The position numbers and the translations under genes are program-made. Positions 25,272 through 34,481 of a stretch of 39,654 nucleotides of DNA are shown piece by piece. The notes beneath the pieces were generated by a model. That model worked only from the letters and a program-made list of their open reading frames with translations, searched no databases and was not told the origin of the DNA. The DNA is taken from NCBI GenBank assembly GCA_910578175.1, contig CAJTPF010000025.1, positions 1-39,654 on the forward strand, read 5' to 3'. This stretch comes from an uncultured Lachnospiraceae bacterium. Its GTDB lineage: Bacteria > Bacillota > Clostridia > Lachnospirales > Lachnospiraceae. Every line of letters starts with the position of its first letter. The first letter of the stretch is position 1.

Positions 25272-26684
25272 ATGAGTAACAGTTTGGCGGCTATGCGTCC
25301 GGAGCTTGTGCGTGAGTGGTCGGACAAAAATCTTCCGCTTACGCCCGATAAAATAACCTATGGCTCAAATAGAATCGTTTGGTGGAAGGCTGCCTGCGGT
25401 CACGAGTGGCAGACAAGCGTTAAGGCTCGCTCAAAGGGCGAGAACTGCCCCATATGCTCAGGTGCAAGGGTGATTGAGGGAATCAACGATTTAGTCACAT
25501 TGAAGCCCGAATTAGCACAGGAATGGTCAGATAAAAATGAGATAAAGCCTACGGAGGTTTCTATTGGCTCACATAAAAAAGTGATTTGGAAATGCAGGCT
25601 CGGTCACGAATGGGAAGCGAGTGTTAAAAGCAGAACTGTAAACGGTACAGGCTGTCCGTACTGCTCTCATAATAAAGTGCTGGAGGGATTTAATGACCTT
25701 GCTTCTCAAATGCCGGAGGTAGCCGCCGAATGGTCGGAGAAAAACTATCCGCTATTGCCTACTATGGTTACGCCGTTTGCCAATCGGAAAGTATGGTGGA
25801 AATGTAGCAAGGGACACGAATGGTACACCCTGATTTCTACCCGATCCGGCGGCAGCAAATGTCCCTATTGTAGTGGAATAATCCTGCTGAAAGGATTTAA
25901 TGATTTTGCAACAAGACAGCCACAGCTTGCAGAGGATTGGTCAGACCGTAATCTTCCGCTTACGCCGGATATGATAAATGAGAAATCCCGAAAAAATGTA
26001 TGGTGGAAATGCAGAGAGTGCGGCAACGAGTGGAAATCGGTTGTTTATGCCCGGATAAAAGGAACAGTCTGTCCGGTATGTGCTGATCGTGCTGTACTTA
26101 CCGGATATAATGATTTGGCAACAACAGACGCACATCTGCTTGATGAATGGGACTATGAGAAAAATAAAGACATTACTCCTACTGCGATTTCAAGAAATTC
26201 AATGAAAAGCGTATGGTGGAAATGCTCTCTCGGTCATTCGTGGAAAGCAAAGATTTATGAGCGTACCGTAGAAGAAAAGGGCTGTTCGGTATGTGAGCAG
26301 GAATACCGCAGCGTATTTCCACAGTTAGCGGTAAGCTATTATGCCGGAAGTAAAGGTTTGCAGGTTCGGCTTAATACAGACACAGAAATCGGACTCCCTC
26401 TTGAAACCTACATTGTAAATGAGAGGCTGTCGATTGAATCGAAAAACTTGTCAGAGGAAAAGGAACGGCTGAAAGCCTATATATGCCGTAAGCAGGGCAT
26501 AAAACTTTTGAAGCTGCCCTACAAGGCAAACGAGGGAGAAATCGAATATATCCGCAAAATAAAGAAAGCCTATCAAAGCGTACATATCTTTACAGCTTCC
26601 GATGATGAGAAGGACGCAGCCATTATCAGAAAGCGGTTTCAGGAATGGCGGAAGCAAATATATCGGTCTAAGGAGATGGGGTAA
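25272..26684 (+). CDS. Five-repeat zinc-ribbon protein (DUF4379-like) with nuclease-like tail
   Basis: A 470-aa protein with five tandem units of about 68 residues. Each has a pattern EWS-KN, then WWKC--GHEW and CP-C, which supplies zinc ligands (Cys-His and Cys-Cys). In unit 1 the first ligand position reads KAACGHEW; in unit 4 the His is Asn (CGNEW). The last ~120 residues lack repeats. They contain LETYIVNERLSIESK (Glu378, Glu389, Lys391) and later GIKLLKLPY, reminiscent of the Vsr-like/PD-(D/E)XK ends found on such proteins, but the expected Asp is replaced by Thr, so activity is doubtful. Start at ATG 25272; a TTG at 25266 has AAAGGAGG at better spacing and is the alternative. It looks like element cargo with a DNA-related role, possibly defence. 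That role is inference. Confidence 0.82.
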   Translation: MSNSLAAMRPELVREWSDKNLPLTPDKITYGSNRIVWWKAACGHEWQTSVKARSKGENCPICSGARVIEGINDLVTLKPELAQEWSDKNEIKPTEVSIGSHKKVIWKCRLGHEWEASVKSRTVNGTGCPYCSHNKVLEGFNDLASQMPEVAAEWSEKNYPLLPTMVTPFANRKVWWKCSKGHEWYTLISTRSGGSKCPYCSGIILLKGFNDFATRQPQLAEDWSDRNLPLTPDMINEKSRKNVWWKCRECGNEWKSVVYARIKGTVCPVCADRAVLTGYNDLATTDAHLLDEWDYEKNKDITPTAISRNSMKSVWWKCSLGHSWKAKIYERTVEEKGCSVCEQEYRSVFPQLAVSYYAGSKGLQVRLNTDTEIGLPLETYIVNERLSIESKNLSEEKERLKAYICRKQGIKLLKLPYKANEGEIEYIRKIKKAYQSVHIFTASDDEKDAAIIRKRFQEWRKQIYRSKEMG

Positions 26685-26864
26685 ATGAAAGAAGCAAAAT
26701 ATCATCTATATCTTGATGACAGCGAATACAGCAGGGTTATTCATTCGTTGATCTGCCTGAAAAACAGCTTGATGGAGCAAGGCAGATATACGGACGCTGT
26801 TGACGAGGTACTCATTAAATTCACGAAAGCCCGCAAAAAGCGTATTGTTGTGCGTTACATTTGA
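26685..26864 (+). CDS. Small conserved element protein (59 aa)
   Basis: It starts directly after the zinc-ribbon stop (AAGGAG sits in the end of that gene) and encodes MKEAKYHLYLDDSEYSRVIH and onward, rich in charged and hydrophobic residues with an (I/L)-rich helix and a basic C-terminus (KARKKRIVVRYI). The same type of short protein recurs in clostridial ICEs, in my recollection. It has no recognised motif. A strong terminator follows 12 nt after the stop. Confidence 0.72.
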   Translation: MKEAKYHLYLDDSEYSRVIHSLICLKNSLMEQGRYTDAVDEVLIKFTKARKKRIVVRYI

Positions 26865-26876
26865 ATAGGGCAGGTT

Positions 26877-26918
26877 AAGCCGCTTGTTTCTCTTATTTGA
26901 GAATCAGGCGGCTTTTTT
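26877..26918 (+). terminator. Intrinsic terminator after the 59-aa gene
   Basis: AAGCCGC (26877-26883) pairs with GCGGCTT (26908-26914); an inner TTCTC/GAGAA helix (26888-26892 with 26899-26903) extends it. A run of six T (26913-26918) follows. It isolates the left cargo genes from the leader and parA. Confidence 0.9.
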
Positions 26919-27412
26919 GCGTTTAAGAGCAAAAATCAGAAATCAAAAAATTTTTTTCAAGTTTTTTCTGAAAATAGGTTGTCATTTCGGCTTCCAATTC
27001 CAAATAGGTGAAGGGGTTAAAAAACCACTCCTAAACGGAGTGCCTCCCTTCGCTGCATTTTGACAACTGAATATACAGGCGCTAAGGACTTTATTTCTGA
27101 TGATAGCCCGAAGGAGGGTACGCCATAACCTCTCTTATTGGAGAATAAGCGAGAACTCCCGTCCTGAAACTCGGACTGCTACCGAGCTTGGCAATGACAG
27201 TCAGAATGATAATGATACTTCCCTATGGGGCTGGCGGAGAACCCGGCAGAGGTGAAATCCCTATGATACGGTGCAGCTCACCGTAGCCTTAGCGCTTCCC
27301 GTATAAAGCGAACAGCTTTCCGCAGGGGTAGTTGAGAACAAATACTGCGGCTGATACATAGCCGGCTTTATAAAGGCGGTTATGAATACAGCGAAAGGAG
27401 GAAAAGCGCAAG
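26919..27412 (+). ncRNA. Long gene-free, hairpin-rich leader of parA (candidate structured RNA)
   Basis: About 490 nt without a credible gene. Hairpins seen: CACTCC/GGAGTG (27026-27042), CTCGG/CCGAG (27170-27186), a perfect 7-bp TACGGTG/CACCGTA with 5-nt loop (27267-27285), AAAGC/GCTTT (27305-27319), CGGCT/AGCCG (27348-27364), and the palindrome CTTTATAAAG (27366-27375). The density of stems and the lack of coding frame suggest a folded RNA or a DNA site (partition site or transfer origin). No known riboswitch or RNA family is recognised. A TTGACA at 27060-27065 lacks a clear -10. Strand is inferred from parA. Confidence 0.45.
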
Positions 27413-28243
27413 ATGTCAAACTGTAAAACCATAGCGATATGTAATCAGAAGGGCGGAGTGGGTAAAACCACTACGGCGGTCAATCTCGGTATCGGTCTTG
27501 CTATGCAGGGCAAAAAGGTACTCCTTGTGGACGCTGATCCGCAGGGTGATTTAACGACCTGTCTCGGCTGGCAGGACACAGACGAGCTTTCCATCACAAT
27601 CTCGGACAAGCTGCTTTCCGTTATAACGGATAAGAACGAAAACCCGTATGGCGGCATACTCAGGCACGAGGAAGGCGTGGATTTAGTTCCGTCCAATCTT
27701 GAATTATCGTCAATGGAAATGAGCCTTGTCACCGCTATGTGCAGAGAAATGGTAATGAAAAACTACCTGAGTGAAATCAAAGACAGCTACGATTATGTTC
27801 TCATAGACTGTATGCCTTCGCTCGGTATGATTACCCTGAACGCTCTCACGGCGGCGGACAGCGTGATTGTACCCGTTCAGGCTCAGTATCTTCCGGCGAA
27901 AGGAATGACGCAGCTTCTCACGACCATATCCAATGTGAAGCGGCACTCAAACCCGCAGCTAAATATTGACGGGATTCTCTTAACTCTTGTGGACGGGAGA
28001 ACAAACCTTGCCAAAAGTACCGTGGACGCATTGCGGGAACAGTTCGGAAGCCATATCAGGATTTACCGCACGACAATTCCCATTGCCGTAAAAGCCGCAG
28101 AGGTAAGCTCAAAGGGCAAGAGCATTTACGCCTACGAGCCAAACAGCACGGTATCCAAGGCTTATGCCGACTTCACAAGGGAGGTGTTAGCCGATGGCAG
28201 GCAGAAAGAGCGACTTCGTTCTGTCAACGAAAAGTCTCGATGA
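27413..28243 (+). CDS. parA: ParA/Soj-type partition ATPase
   Basis: A 276-aa ATPase with the deviant Walker A KGGVGKTTT (signature Lys13, Lys18), switch I DADPQGDLT and Walker B VLIDCMPSLG. It resembles MinD/ParA proteins of plasmids and ICEs, where it helps segregate or maintain the excised circle. GGAGG is 11 nt upstream. The 3' end overlaps parB by 50 nt, so both are translated together. The long structured leader precedes it. Confidence 0.95.
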   Translation: MSNCKTIAICNQKGGVGKTTTAVNLGIGLAMQGKKVLLVDADPQGDLTTCLGWQDTDELSITISDKLLSVITDKNENPYGGILRHEEGVDLVPSNLELSSMEMSLVTAMCREMVMKNYLSEIKDSYDYVLIDCMPSLGMITLNALTAADSVIVPVQAQYLPAKGMTQLLTTISNVKRHSNPQLNIDGILLTLVDGRTNLAKSTVDALREQFGSHIRIYRTTIPIAVKAAEVSSKGKSIYAYEPNSTVSKAYADFTREVLADGRQKERLRSVNEKSR

Positions 28244-29135
28244 CCTGTTTTCTACACAAGAGGAACGGGACGAGGCGAAGCTGCAAAAAATCAGGGATAT
28301 TCCGTTGACTGAGATTGACGATTTTCCCGATCACCCTTTTCAGGTACGGGAAGATGAGGATATGTTTCAGCTTGTGGAAAGTATCAAGGAGCGTGGCGTT
28401 ATCACCCCGGCTACCGTCAGGCAGAAAGAGGACGGCAGATATGAGCTTGTTTCAGGACACAGGCGAAAAAAGGCTTGCGAGCTTGCCGGATTTGAAACGC
28501 TCCGTTGTGAAGTAGTTGAACTGACAAGAGACGAAGCCACGATTTTAATGGTGGAGAGCAATTTTCAGCGGTCGCAGATACTTCCCTCGGAAAAGGCTTT
28601 TGCCTACAAAATGCGGCTTGAAGCAATGAAACGACAGGCAGGCAGACCGAGTAAAGAAAATTTAGTCCCAGTGGGACAAAATTATTCGAGGGAAGAACTT
28701 GCTTCTCAAAGTGGGGAGAGTCAAACACAGATACAGCGTTATGTTCGCCTTACAAACCTTGTTCCTGAACTGCTTGAACTTGTGGACGAGGGCAAAATCA
28801 AAATGCGCCCTGCGGTAGAGCTGTCCTATCTCGATGAAGATTGCCAGCGTGATGTGGTGGACGAAATCGACCTAAACGACTGCACCCCTTCACACGATCA
28901 GACAATCCGTATGCGGAAGTTTTTTAACGAAGGGAAGCTGACTACCGAAGCGGTGCAGGCGATTATGAGCGAGGAAAAACCAAACCAGCGTGAAAAAATC
29001 ATACTGCGTGGGGATAAGGTGCGAAGCCTGATTCCAAAAAGCGTTCCGTTAAATCAGACGGAGGAATATGTCTGCAAGGCGTTGGAGCATTACAACAAAT
29101 TCCTGCGAAACCGTGCGGAGCGTGACAGCAGATAG
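28194..29135 (+). CDS. parB: ParB/Spo0J-family partition protein
   Basis: A 313-aa DNA-binding partner of ParA. It has the ParB N-terminal domain (PLTEIDDFPDHPF, GHRRKKA CTP-binding box, VESNFQRSQILPSEKAFAY) and a helix-turn-helix (SREELASQSGESQTQIQRY). Its start lies 50 nt inside parA, with GGGAGG upstream. The centromere-like site is not identified; repeats in the leader of parA are candidates. Confidence 0.95.
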   Translation: MAGRKSDFVLSTKSLDDLFSTQEERDEAKLQKIRDIPLTEIDDFPDHPFQVREDEDMFQLVESIKERGVITPATVRQKEDGRYELVSGHRRKKACELAGFETLRCEVVELTRDEATILMVESNFQRSQILPSEKAFAYKMRLEAMKRQAGRPSKENLVPVGQNYSREELASQSGESQTQIQRYVRLTNLVPELLELVDEGKIKMRPAVELSYLDEDCQRDVVDEIDLNDCTPSHDQTIRMRKFFNEGKLTTEAVQAIMSEEKPNQREKIILRGDKVRSLIPKSVPLNQTEEYVCKALEHYNKFLRNRAERDSR

Positions 29136-29287
29136 GCGGAGTATGTTTTTTGCTTCCCCCCTTCCTCACACTCTAACCCCTTAGTAACTACCTGACTATC
29201 CGAGAAAAAGAATACTATCTCACTCATTCAAGCTATCTCAAAAAGTATATCTGTCTTGGCAGTCAAAGCCGCATTCATTTTGCACCG

Positions 29288-29316
29288 TTGCTTTAAAAAC
29301 GATTCTCGGTTACAAT
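29288..29316 (+). promoter_or_regulatory. Likely promoter of the lipoprotein gene
   Basis: TTGCTT (29288-29293), 17-nt spacer, TACAAT (29311-29316), in the 213-nt gap after parB. No other element is seen in this gap. Confidence 0.5.
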
Positions 29317-29348
29317 GGACAAAAGAAAAGCAAAGGAGCGTGGAGGAT

Positions 29349-30065
29349 ATGAAAAAGAAAATCGCAGTTTTAACGGCAATGCTTTTAATCTTGGGATTAA
29401 CGGGCTGCAACAATACCGCTGCAAAGAATAATCCGCCCGAACCGTTTTCTTCTTCGGAGAGTAATGAAATATCCTCCGAACCAGATACGCTTCCGGCAAC
29501 GAAAGAAACAAGCGGGGTTGAAACAACGCCCGAACCTACGCAAAGCACCGAACCTGCCGAAACACAGAGTACCGCAGAAGTAAGAGATACGGAAAGCAGT
29601 AAGGAAAAAGAGCCGGAGCAGACTTCTGCTCCACAGGACGAGCCGCCGCAGAAAACAGAAAGCGAAACACCAACAGTTACACCCGAAACAGAAACACCGC
29701 CGCCCGCACCGCCTGTTCAGACGGAAACGACAGAAAGCGCACCACCGCAGGAAACGCCGCCTCAGCCAAAATCCATTTACGATTATGAGTTCGATGTTGA
29801 CGCTATCCGTGCAGAACTGATAGCGGTCGGTGAAGGAATGGGGCTGACACATAGCGGCGATTTAACGCCGGATACGGCTTCTTGGTCTACACCCGTAACG
29901 GCTTCCGCAGATTTTCAGGGAGCAAACTTGGAAAGACGGTTAAAAGATTATGTGCGGTCTATGCCGGGACTGATAACGGCATACGGCGGCAATCAAATTG
30001 AATACTTCACGATTTACGCAGAGCCGCTTGGCGGCGGGAGCTACCGCTTCTACTTCCTGTACTGA
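29349..30065 (+). CDS. Putative lipoprotein with Thr/Glu/Pro-rich linker
   Basis: 238 aa. A lipoprotein signal with lipobox LTGC (Cys20) anchors it outside the membrane. Residues about 25-135 are a low-complexity Thr/Glu/Pro/Ser stalk of the sort that spans the cell wall; the last ~100 residues form a small folded domain ending YRFYFLY. Start at ATG 29349 with AAAGGAG 10 nt upstream; the frame continues to 29256 without support. It sits between parB and the surface adhesin of the element, so a surface role in mating or exclusion is conceivable. No family recognised. Confidence 0.8.
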   Translation: MKKKIAVLTAMLLILGLTGCNNTAAKNNPPEPFSSSESNEISSEPDTLPATKETSGVETTPEPTQSTEPAETQSTAEVRDTESSKEKEPEQTSAPQDEPPQKTESETPTVTPETETPPPAPPVQTETTESAPPQETPPQPKSIYDYEFDVDAIRAELIAVGEGMGLTHSGDLTPDTASWSTPVTASADFQGANLERRLKDYVRSMPGLITAYGGNQIEYFTIYAEPLGGGSYRFYFLY

Positions 30066-30083
30066 ATCGTGAACAAACCACTT

Positions 30084-30115
30084 CCCTCTGTCATAACAGA
30101 CAGGGGGATTTTTTT
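30084..30115 (+). terminator. Intrinsic terminator after the lipoprotein gene
   Basis: CCCTCTGTC (30084-30092) pairs with GACAGGGGG (30099-30107) with one T-G pair and a 6-nt loop. Seven T follow (30109-30115). Confidence 0.9.
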
Positions 30116-30145
30116 ATACCCAAAAACGAAAGGAAGGTATAACGA

Positions 30146-33100
30146 ATGAAATATTTTTTGAAAAATAAAGGAAAGCGATTGACAGCGGCGGTCTTGTCTG
30201 CCGTGATGTGTCTGATGGCTTTGCCTATGTCCGCCTTTGCCTTTACCGCTGAGGAGGGCAAAAGTGTGGAAGCCTATTACGGCTCTTACTATCTCGGCTC
30301 AGACGGAGAATACTACCGTTCTGCCGATTATGATTTTATCGCTTATGACAGCAATGGAAACACGAGTTTACACGCCCATGACGGTGGAGGGAAAAGGGCG
30401 AAGCTGATGATTCGTGACGGAAGTGGCGAAAGACAGCTTATGTGTATTGAATCCGGCGTCGATTACAATGCCGGGGGAAGCTATGAAAGTACAAGCGGAA
30501 AGAACAGCTCCTATTTTCAGAATCTTCCGGCTTCTGTTCAGTATGGTATTATGCTGACCTCTCTTTACGGCTGGCAGCCCGGAAGGACAGCGCCGATTGG
30601 CGGCACAAACGAAGACGATTTCTCGATTGCCACACAGACGATTATGTGGGAGTATCAGCAGCAGTTAAGAATCAGTCCTACCACCTTACAGGCAAACAGC
30701 TATGGTGTTCGTGGGGACACTTATTGTTCAATGATTCAGGGCAGACCTGCCGAAAGCTGTTATAACTGGATTTTGGAACAGATGAAAACCCACTCGACGG
30801 TACCGAGCTTTGCTTCCAATCAGGCGGGCAGCGCACAGACCTATACCCTGAAATACAATCAGGCGCAGGACAATTACAGCCTTACCCTGACTGATACCAA
30901 CAATCTTTTGACGGATATTCATTTTACTTCCGATAAAGGGATTACCGTTACCCGAAACGGCAACGAGTACACATTCACATCTAAGCAGATGATTGAAAAC
31001 GCCGTTGGTTTATCCGCACAGAAAAGTATTCCGAATGTTGCGGGCAATCTCCTGATTTGGGGACATCCCGGCAAGCAGACAATGGTATCCGGTGCGGAAG
31101 ATCCCGTGTATTTCTATCTGAATATCAAAACCGAAACAACGGGAATCGGTCATATCGTTAAGCACTCTGAGGACGGAAAGGTAGACGGTATCCGCTTTAC
31201 CATTAACGGCAACGGCATAAATAAGACCGTTACTACAAAGGCAGACGGTACGGTGGATATAGAGCTTATGCCCGGTGTTTATACGGTAACAGAGGAAAAC
31301 ATTGACAAATATGAGCCGCAGAAGGTGCAGCGTGTTACGATTGTCAGCGGCGGCACATCTGCCGTTACTTTTTCCAACACCTTAAAGCGTGGCAATGTTC
31401 AGGTTATCAAATCCTCAGAGGATAACTTTGTGGAGGGCGTGACCTTCCATCTTTACGGTACTTCGCTCTCCGGTATTGCCGTAGACGAGTATGCCGTAAC
31501 GGATAAAAACGGCGTTGCGACCTTCAAGAATGTCCTTATCAGCGGAAAGACGCCCTATACCCTTGAAGAAGTGGACACCGCTGTCCGCTATGTCATTCCC
31601 GAAAAACAGACTGCGCCTGTTCTTTGGAAAGAGGTTACAAACCGCAGCTTCAACAATATCTTGAAGAAGTTTACTGTTACCGTTACCAAGAGCGACGCTG
31701 AAAAGGGACTCCCACAGGGGGACGCTTCTTTAGCGGGTGCAAAGTACGGTATCTTCAAGGGCGAACAGCTTGTAGATGTGTACTATACTGATGAAAACGG
31801 TCAGTTTACGACAAAAGAATATATCTGCGGGGATAACTGGACGGTAAAGGAATTAGAACCGAGCGAAGGCTATCTGCTTGATCCGACCGTTCATCATATC
31901 GGCGCAGAGCCGCAGCTTTATACCGTAGAGCATAATTTGACTTCCAATGATGTAATTGAGCAGGTTATCAAGGGCAACATTGCCCTTATCAAACACACGG
32001 ATGACGGGGAAACCCATATTGAAACACCCGAAGAAGGAGCAGAATTTGAAGTCTACCTGAAATCCGCAGGCAGCTATGGAAATGCCGATCCCGATGAGCG
32101 TGATGTAATTGTCTGTGATGAAAACGGCTTCGGTCAGACAAAGGATATGCCTTACGGCATTTACACCGTTCACCAGACAAAAGGCTGGGAAGGTCGAGAG
32201 CTGATGAAGGATTTTGATGTGTTCATTTCTCAGGATTCTCAGACCTACCGTTATCTCATTAACAACGCAAACTTTGAAAGCTATGTAAAGGTCGTTAAGG
32301 TGGACGCAGAAACAGGGAAAACAATCCCTTATGCGGGCGCAGGTTTCCAAATCTATAATCCTGACGGAAGCCTTGTTACAATGACTTTCACTTATCCGAC
32401 TCCTACTACGATTGATACTTTCTACACCGACGCAAAGGGTTCGCTTGTCACGCCGGAGAAGCTGCCTTACGGTAAAGGCTACTCTATTGTCGAGGTACAA
32501 GCGCCTTATGGCTATGTGCTTGACAGTACGCCTATCTACTTTGATGTGGAAGAAGCTAATTCCACAGAAGAAAGCGGGGTTACTTTAATCAAAGTGAATA
32601 AGGAAAATATGGCGCAGAAAGGCACGGTTACGGTGGAGAAATCCGGCGAGGTGTTCTTCGGCGTGTCTGCTATCGGCGGCGTGGACGCAGACGGAAACGA
32701 GTTGCCGACTATCTATCAGCCATTGTACGAGGTTCAGGGGCTTCCCGGCGCTGTCTATGAGATAAGAGCCGCAGAGGATATTATCACGCCTGACGGTACG
32801 CTGAGAGCCTCTAAGGGCGAGGTTGTGGATACCGTAACGACCGATGAGACAGGATTTGTCAAGAGTAAAGAACTGTATCTCGGAAAATATGAGGTGCAGG
32901 AAATTACTGCTCCTTACGGAATGGTGCTGAATGACGAAATTCACTCGGTAGAGCTTGTGTATGCCGGACAGAATGTTGCTGTTACCGAAACGGCTACCAG
33001 CTTCTACAACGAAAGGCAGAAGGTTGAAATCAGCCTTGAAAAAACGCTTGAAACAAATGAGCTGTTCGGAATCGGCAATAACGGAGAAATTCAGAATATC

Positions 33101-34381
33101 AGCTTTGGCTTGTTTGCCTCAGAGGAGCTTATCAGTACAAGCGGTACGGCTATCCCTGCCGATGGTCTGATTGAGATTATTACTCTTGATGAAAACGGCA
33201 AAGCGACTGTAAAAACCGATCTTCCTATCGGCAATTACTATGTTCAGGAGCTTGCGACTGACAAAGCGTATATCCTGAATGACGAGAAGTATCCGGTTGT
33301 TTTTGAATACGCCGGACAGGAAACGGCAACGGTTGAGATTGCTGCCAACAACGGCGAGGCGATTGAAAACGAGCTGCTTTACGGCTCAGTTTCCGGTAAA
33401 AAGGTCGATGAGAACGGAGAGGCGCTCGGCGGCGCATTGATCGGTCTGTTTAAGACAGACAAGGAGGAATTTACAAAGGAAAACGCACTTATGACTACCG
33501 TATCAGCTAAGGACGGTAGTTTTTCTTTTGCGGATATTCCTTACGGAACTTGGTATGTGCGTGAAATTGAACAGCCGACAGGCTTTGTGCTTGATGAAAC
33601 CGTTTATCCCGTAACCATTTCCGAGGACGAGCAGATTATTGAGGTTGAAATTGTCAACGAGTTTATTCGTGGCAAAATCGCTTTGACAAAGGTGGACGCT
33701 GATTATCCTGACAACAAGCTGACAGGAGCTACTTTTGAGGTCTATAAGGACAGCAATGATAACGGCAAGCTGGACGAAGATGACGAGCTTATCGGAACAC
33801 TCACCGAAAAGGAAATCGGAGAATATGAAATGAACGACCTTCTCTATGGTCGCTATTTTGTAAAAGAAACGGTAGCTCCCGAAAGCTTCCTGCTTGACGA
33901 GGGCGTTTACGAGGTGTTCATTGACACAGACGGAAAGACCTATCAGGTGGAGAATAAGGCGGGTGTTGGCTTTATCAACGACGCTATGAAGGGAAATCTG
34001 AAAATCGTCAAGACTTCTTCCGATGGCAATGTGAAAGGCTTTGCGTTCCGCATTACCGGGGCAAACGGCTATGATGTAACGCTGGAGACGGATGAGAACG
34101 GCGAAATACTGATTGAAAACCTCCGCATTGGCGAGTACACCATTTCCGAGGTAAACAATGCAGCTTCGGCAAACTATGTGCTTCCTGCCGATAAGCAGGC
34201 AACGGTACGGACAGGCTCTACAACGATTGTGGAAATGCACAATGTACTGCGTGATACGCCGAAAACCGGAGACGATAGCAATCCCGGACTTTGGGTTGCT
34301 CTTGCGGGACTTTCCCTGATTGGCATTACCGTCTGCGGTATTGTGTGCTTTAAGAAAAAGAAGAAGGGAGAGAATCAGTAA
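30146..34381 (+). CDS. Giant Cna-B/SpaA-like surface adhesin with thioester domain and sortase signal
   Basis: A 1411-aa wall-anchored protein. Signal peptide cleaves near Ala32 (AFA). A thioester (TQXA-type) domain follows, with Cys100 and Gln164 (IATQTIMWEY) placed to form the internal Cys-Gln bond that can bind host or neighbour amines. Then come about ten Cna-B/prealbumin-like modules of about 85-130 residues, recognisable by G-Y-V-EE/E-PYGY-LD and terminal N-----G joins. The C-terminus has the sortase motif TPKTG (1371-1375), a hydrophobic helix and a lysine-rich tail. No sortase is visible here. It fits an ICE-borne adhesin that could promote cell contact. An adjacent 30-aa membrane peptide follows by TAATG overlap. 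Confidence 0.92.
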   Translation: MKYFLKNKGKRLTAAVLSAVMCLMALPMSAFAFTAEEGKSVEAYYGSYYLGSDGEYYRSADYDFIAYDSNGNTSLHAHDGGGKRAKLMIRDGSGERQLMCIESGVDYNAGGSYESTSGKNSSYFQNLPASVQYGIMLTSLYGWQPGRTAPIGGTNEDDFSIATQTIMWEYQQQLRISPTTLQANSYGVRGDTYCSMIQGRPAESCYNWILEQMKTHSTVPSFASNQAGSAQTYTLKYNQAQDNYSLTLTDTNNLLTDIHFTSDKGITVTRNGNEYTFTSKQMIENAVGLSAQKSIPNVAGNLLIWGHPGKQTMVSGAEDPVYFYLNIKTETTGIGHIVKHSEDGKVDGIRFTINGNGINKTVTTKADGTVDIELMPGVYTVTEENIDKYEPQKVQRVTIVSGGTSAVTFSNTLKRGNVQVIKSSEDNFVEGVTFHLYGTSLSGIAVDEYAVTDKNGVATFKNVLISGKTPYTLEEVDTAVRYVIPEKQTAPVLWKEVTNRSFNNILKKFTVTVTKSDAEKGLPQGDASLAGAKYGIFKGEQLVDVYYTDENGQFTTKEYICGDNWTVKELEPSEGYLLDPTVHHIGAEPQLYTVEHNLTSNDVIEQVIKGNIALIKHTDDGETHIETPEEGAEFEVYLKSAGSYGNADPDERDVIVCDENGFGQTKDMPYGIYTVHQTKGWEGRELMKDFDVFISQDSQTYRYLINNANFESYVKVVKVDAETGKTIPYAGAGFQIYNPDGSLVTMTFTYPTPTTIDTFYTDAKGSLVTPEKLPYGKGYSIVEVQAPYGYVLDSTPIYFDVEEANSTEESGVTLIKVNKENMAQKGTVTVEKSGEVFFGVSAIGGVDADGNELPTIYQPLYEVQGLPGAVYEIRAAEDIITPDGTLRASKGEVVDTVTTDETGFVKSKELYLGKYEVQEITAPYGMVLNDEIHSVELVYAGQNVAVTETATSFYNERQKVEISLEKTLETNELFGIGNNGEIQNISFGLFASEELISTSGTAIPADGLIEIITLDENGKATVKTDLPIGNYYVQELATDKAYILNDEKYPVVFEYAGQETATVEIAANNGEAIENELLYGSVSGKKVDENGEALGGALIGLFKTDKEEFTKENALMTTVSAKDGSFSFADIPYGTWYVREIEQPTGFVLDETVYPVTISEDEQIIEVEIVNEFIRGKIALTKVDADYPDNKLTGATFEVYKDSNDNGKLDEDDELIGTLTEKEIGEYEMNDLLYGRYFVKETVAPESFLLDEGVYEVFIDTDGKTYQVENKAGVGFINDAMKGNLKIVKTSSDGNVKGFAFRITGANGYDVTLETDENGEILIENLRIGEYTISEVNNAASANYVLPADKQATVRTGSTTIVEMHNVLRDTPKTGDDSNPGLWVALAGLSLIGITVCGIVCFKKKKKGENQ

Positions 34382-34473
34382 TGGAGCTTAAAACCATTAT
34401 CGCTATTGCACTGGTCGCTTTTATCATTGGCGGCTTTATTTTTTTGCAGGTGAGAAACAAAAAGAAGAAATAA
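34381..34473 (+). CDS. 30-aa single-pass membrane peptide
   Basis: Begins with TAATG, overlapping the adhesin stop, so translation is coupled. It has one hydrophobic helix (about residues 5-22, IIAIALVAFIIGGFIFL) and a basic tail KKKK. Shape and position suggest a partner of the adhesin at the membrane, for example during its sorting. A terminator follows immediately. Confidence 0.7.
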   Translation: MELKTIIAIALVAFIIGGFIFLQVRNKKKK

Positions 34474-34481
34474 CGGATTTG

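Noticed and set aside
27060..27065. TTGACA ahead of the structured leader as a promoter
   Set aside because: The -10 position reads TAAGGA, too poor to call; the leader may be transcribed from elsewhere.
31853..34240. Several long minus-strand frames opposite the Cna-B adhesin
   Set aside because: They result from codon bias in the repetitive adhesin; no promoters or family matches.
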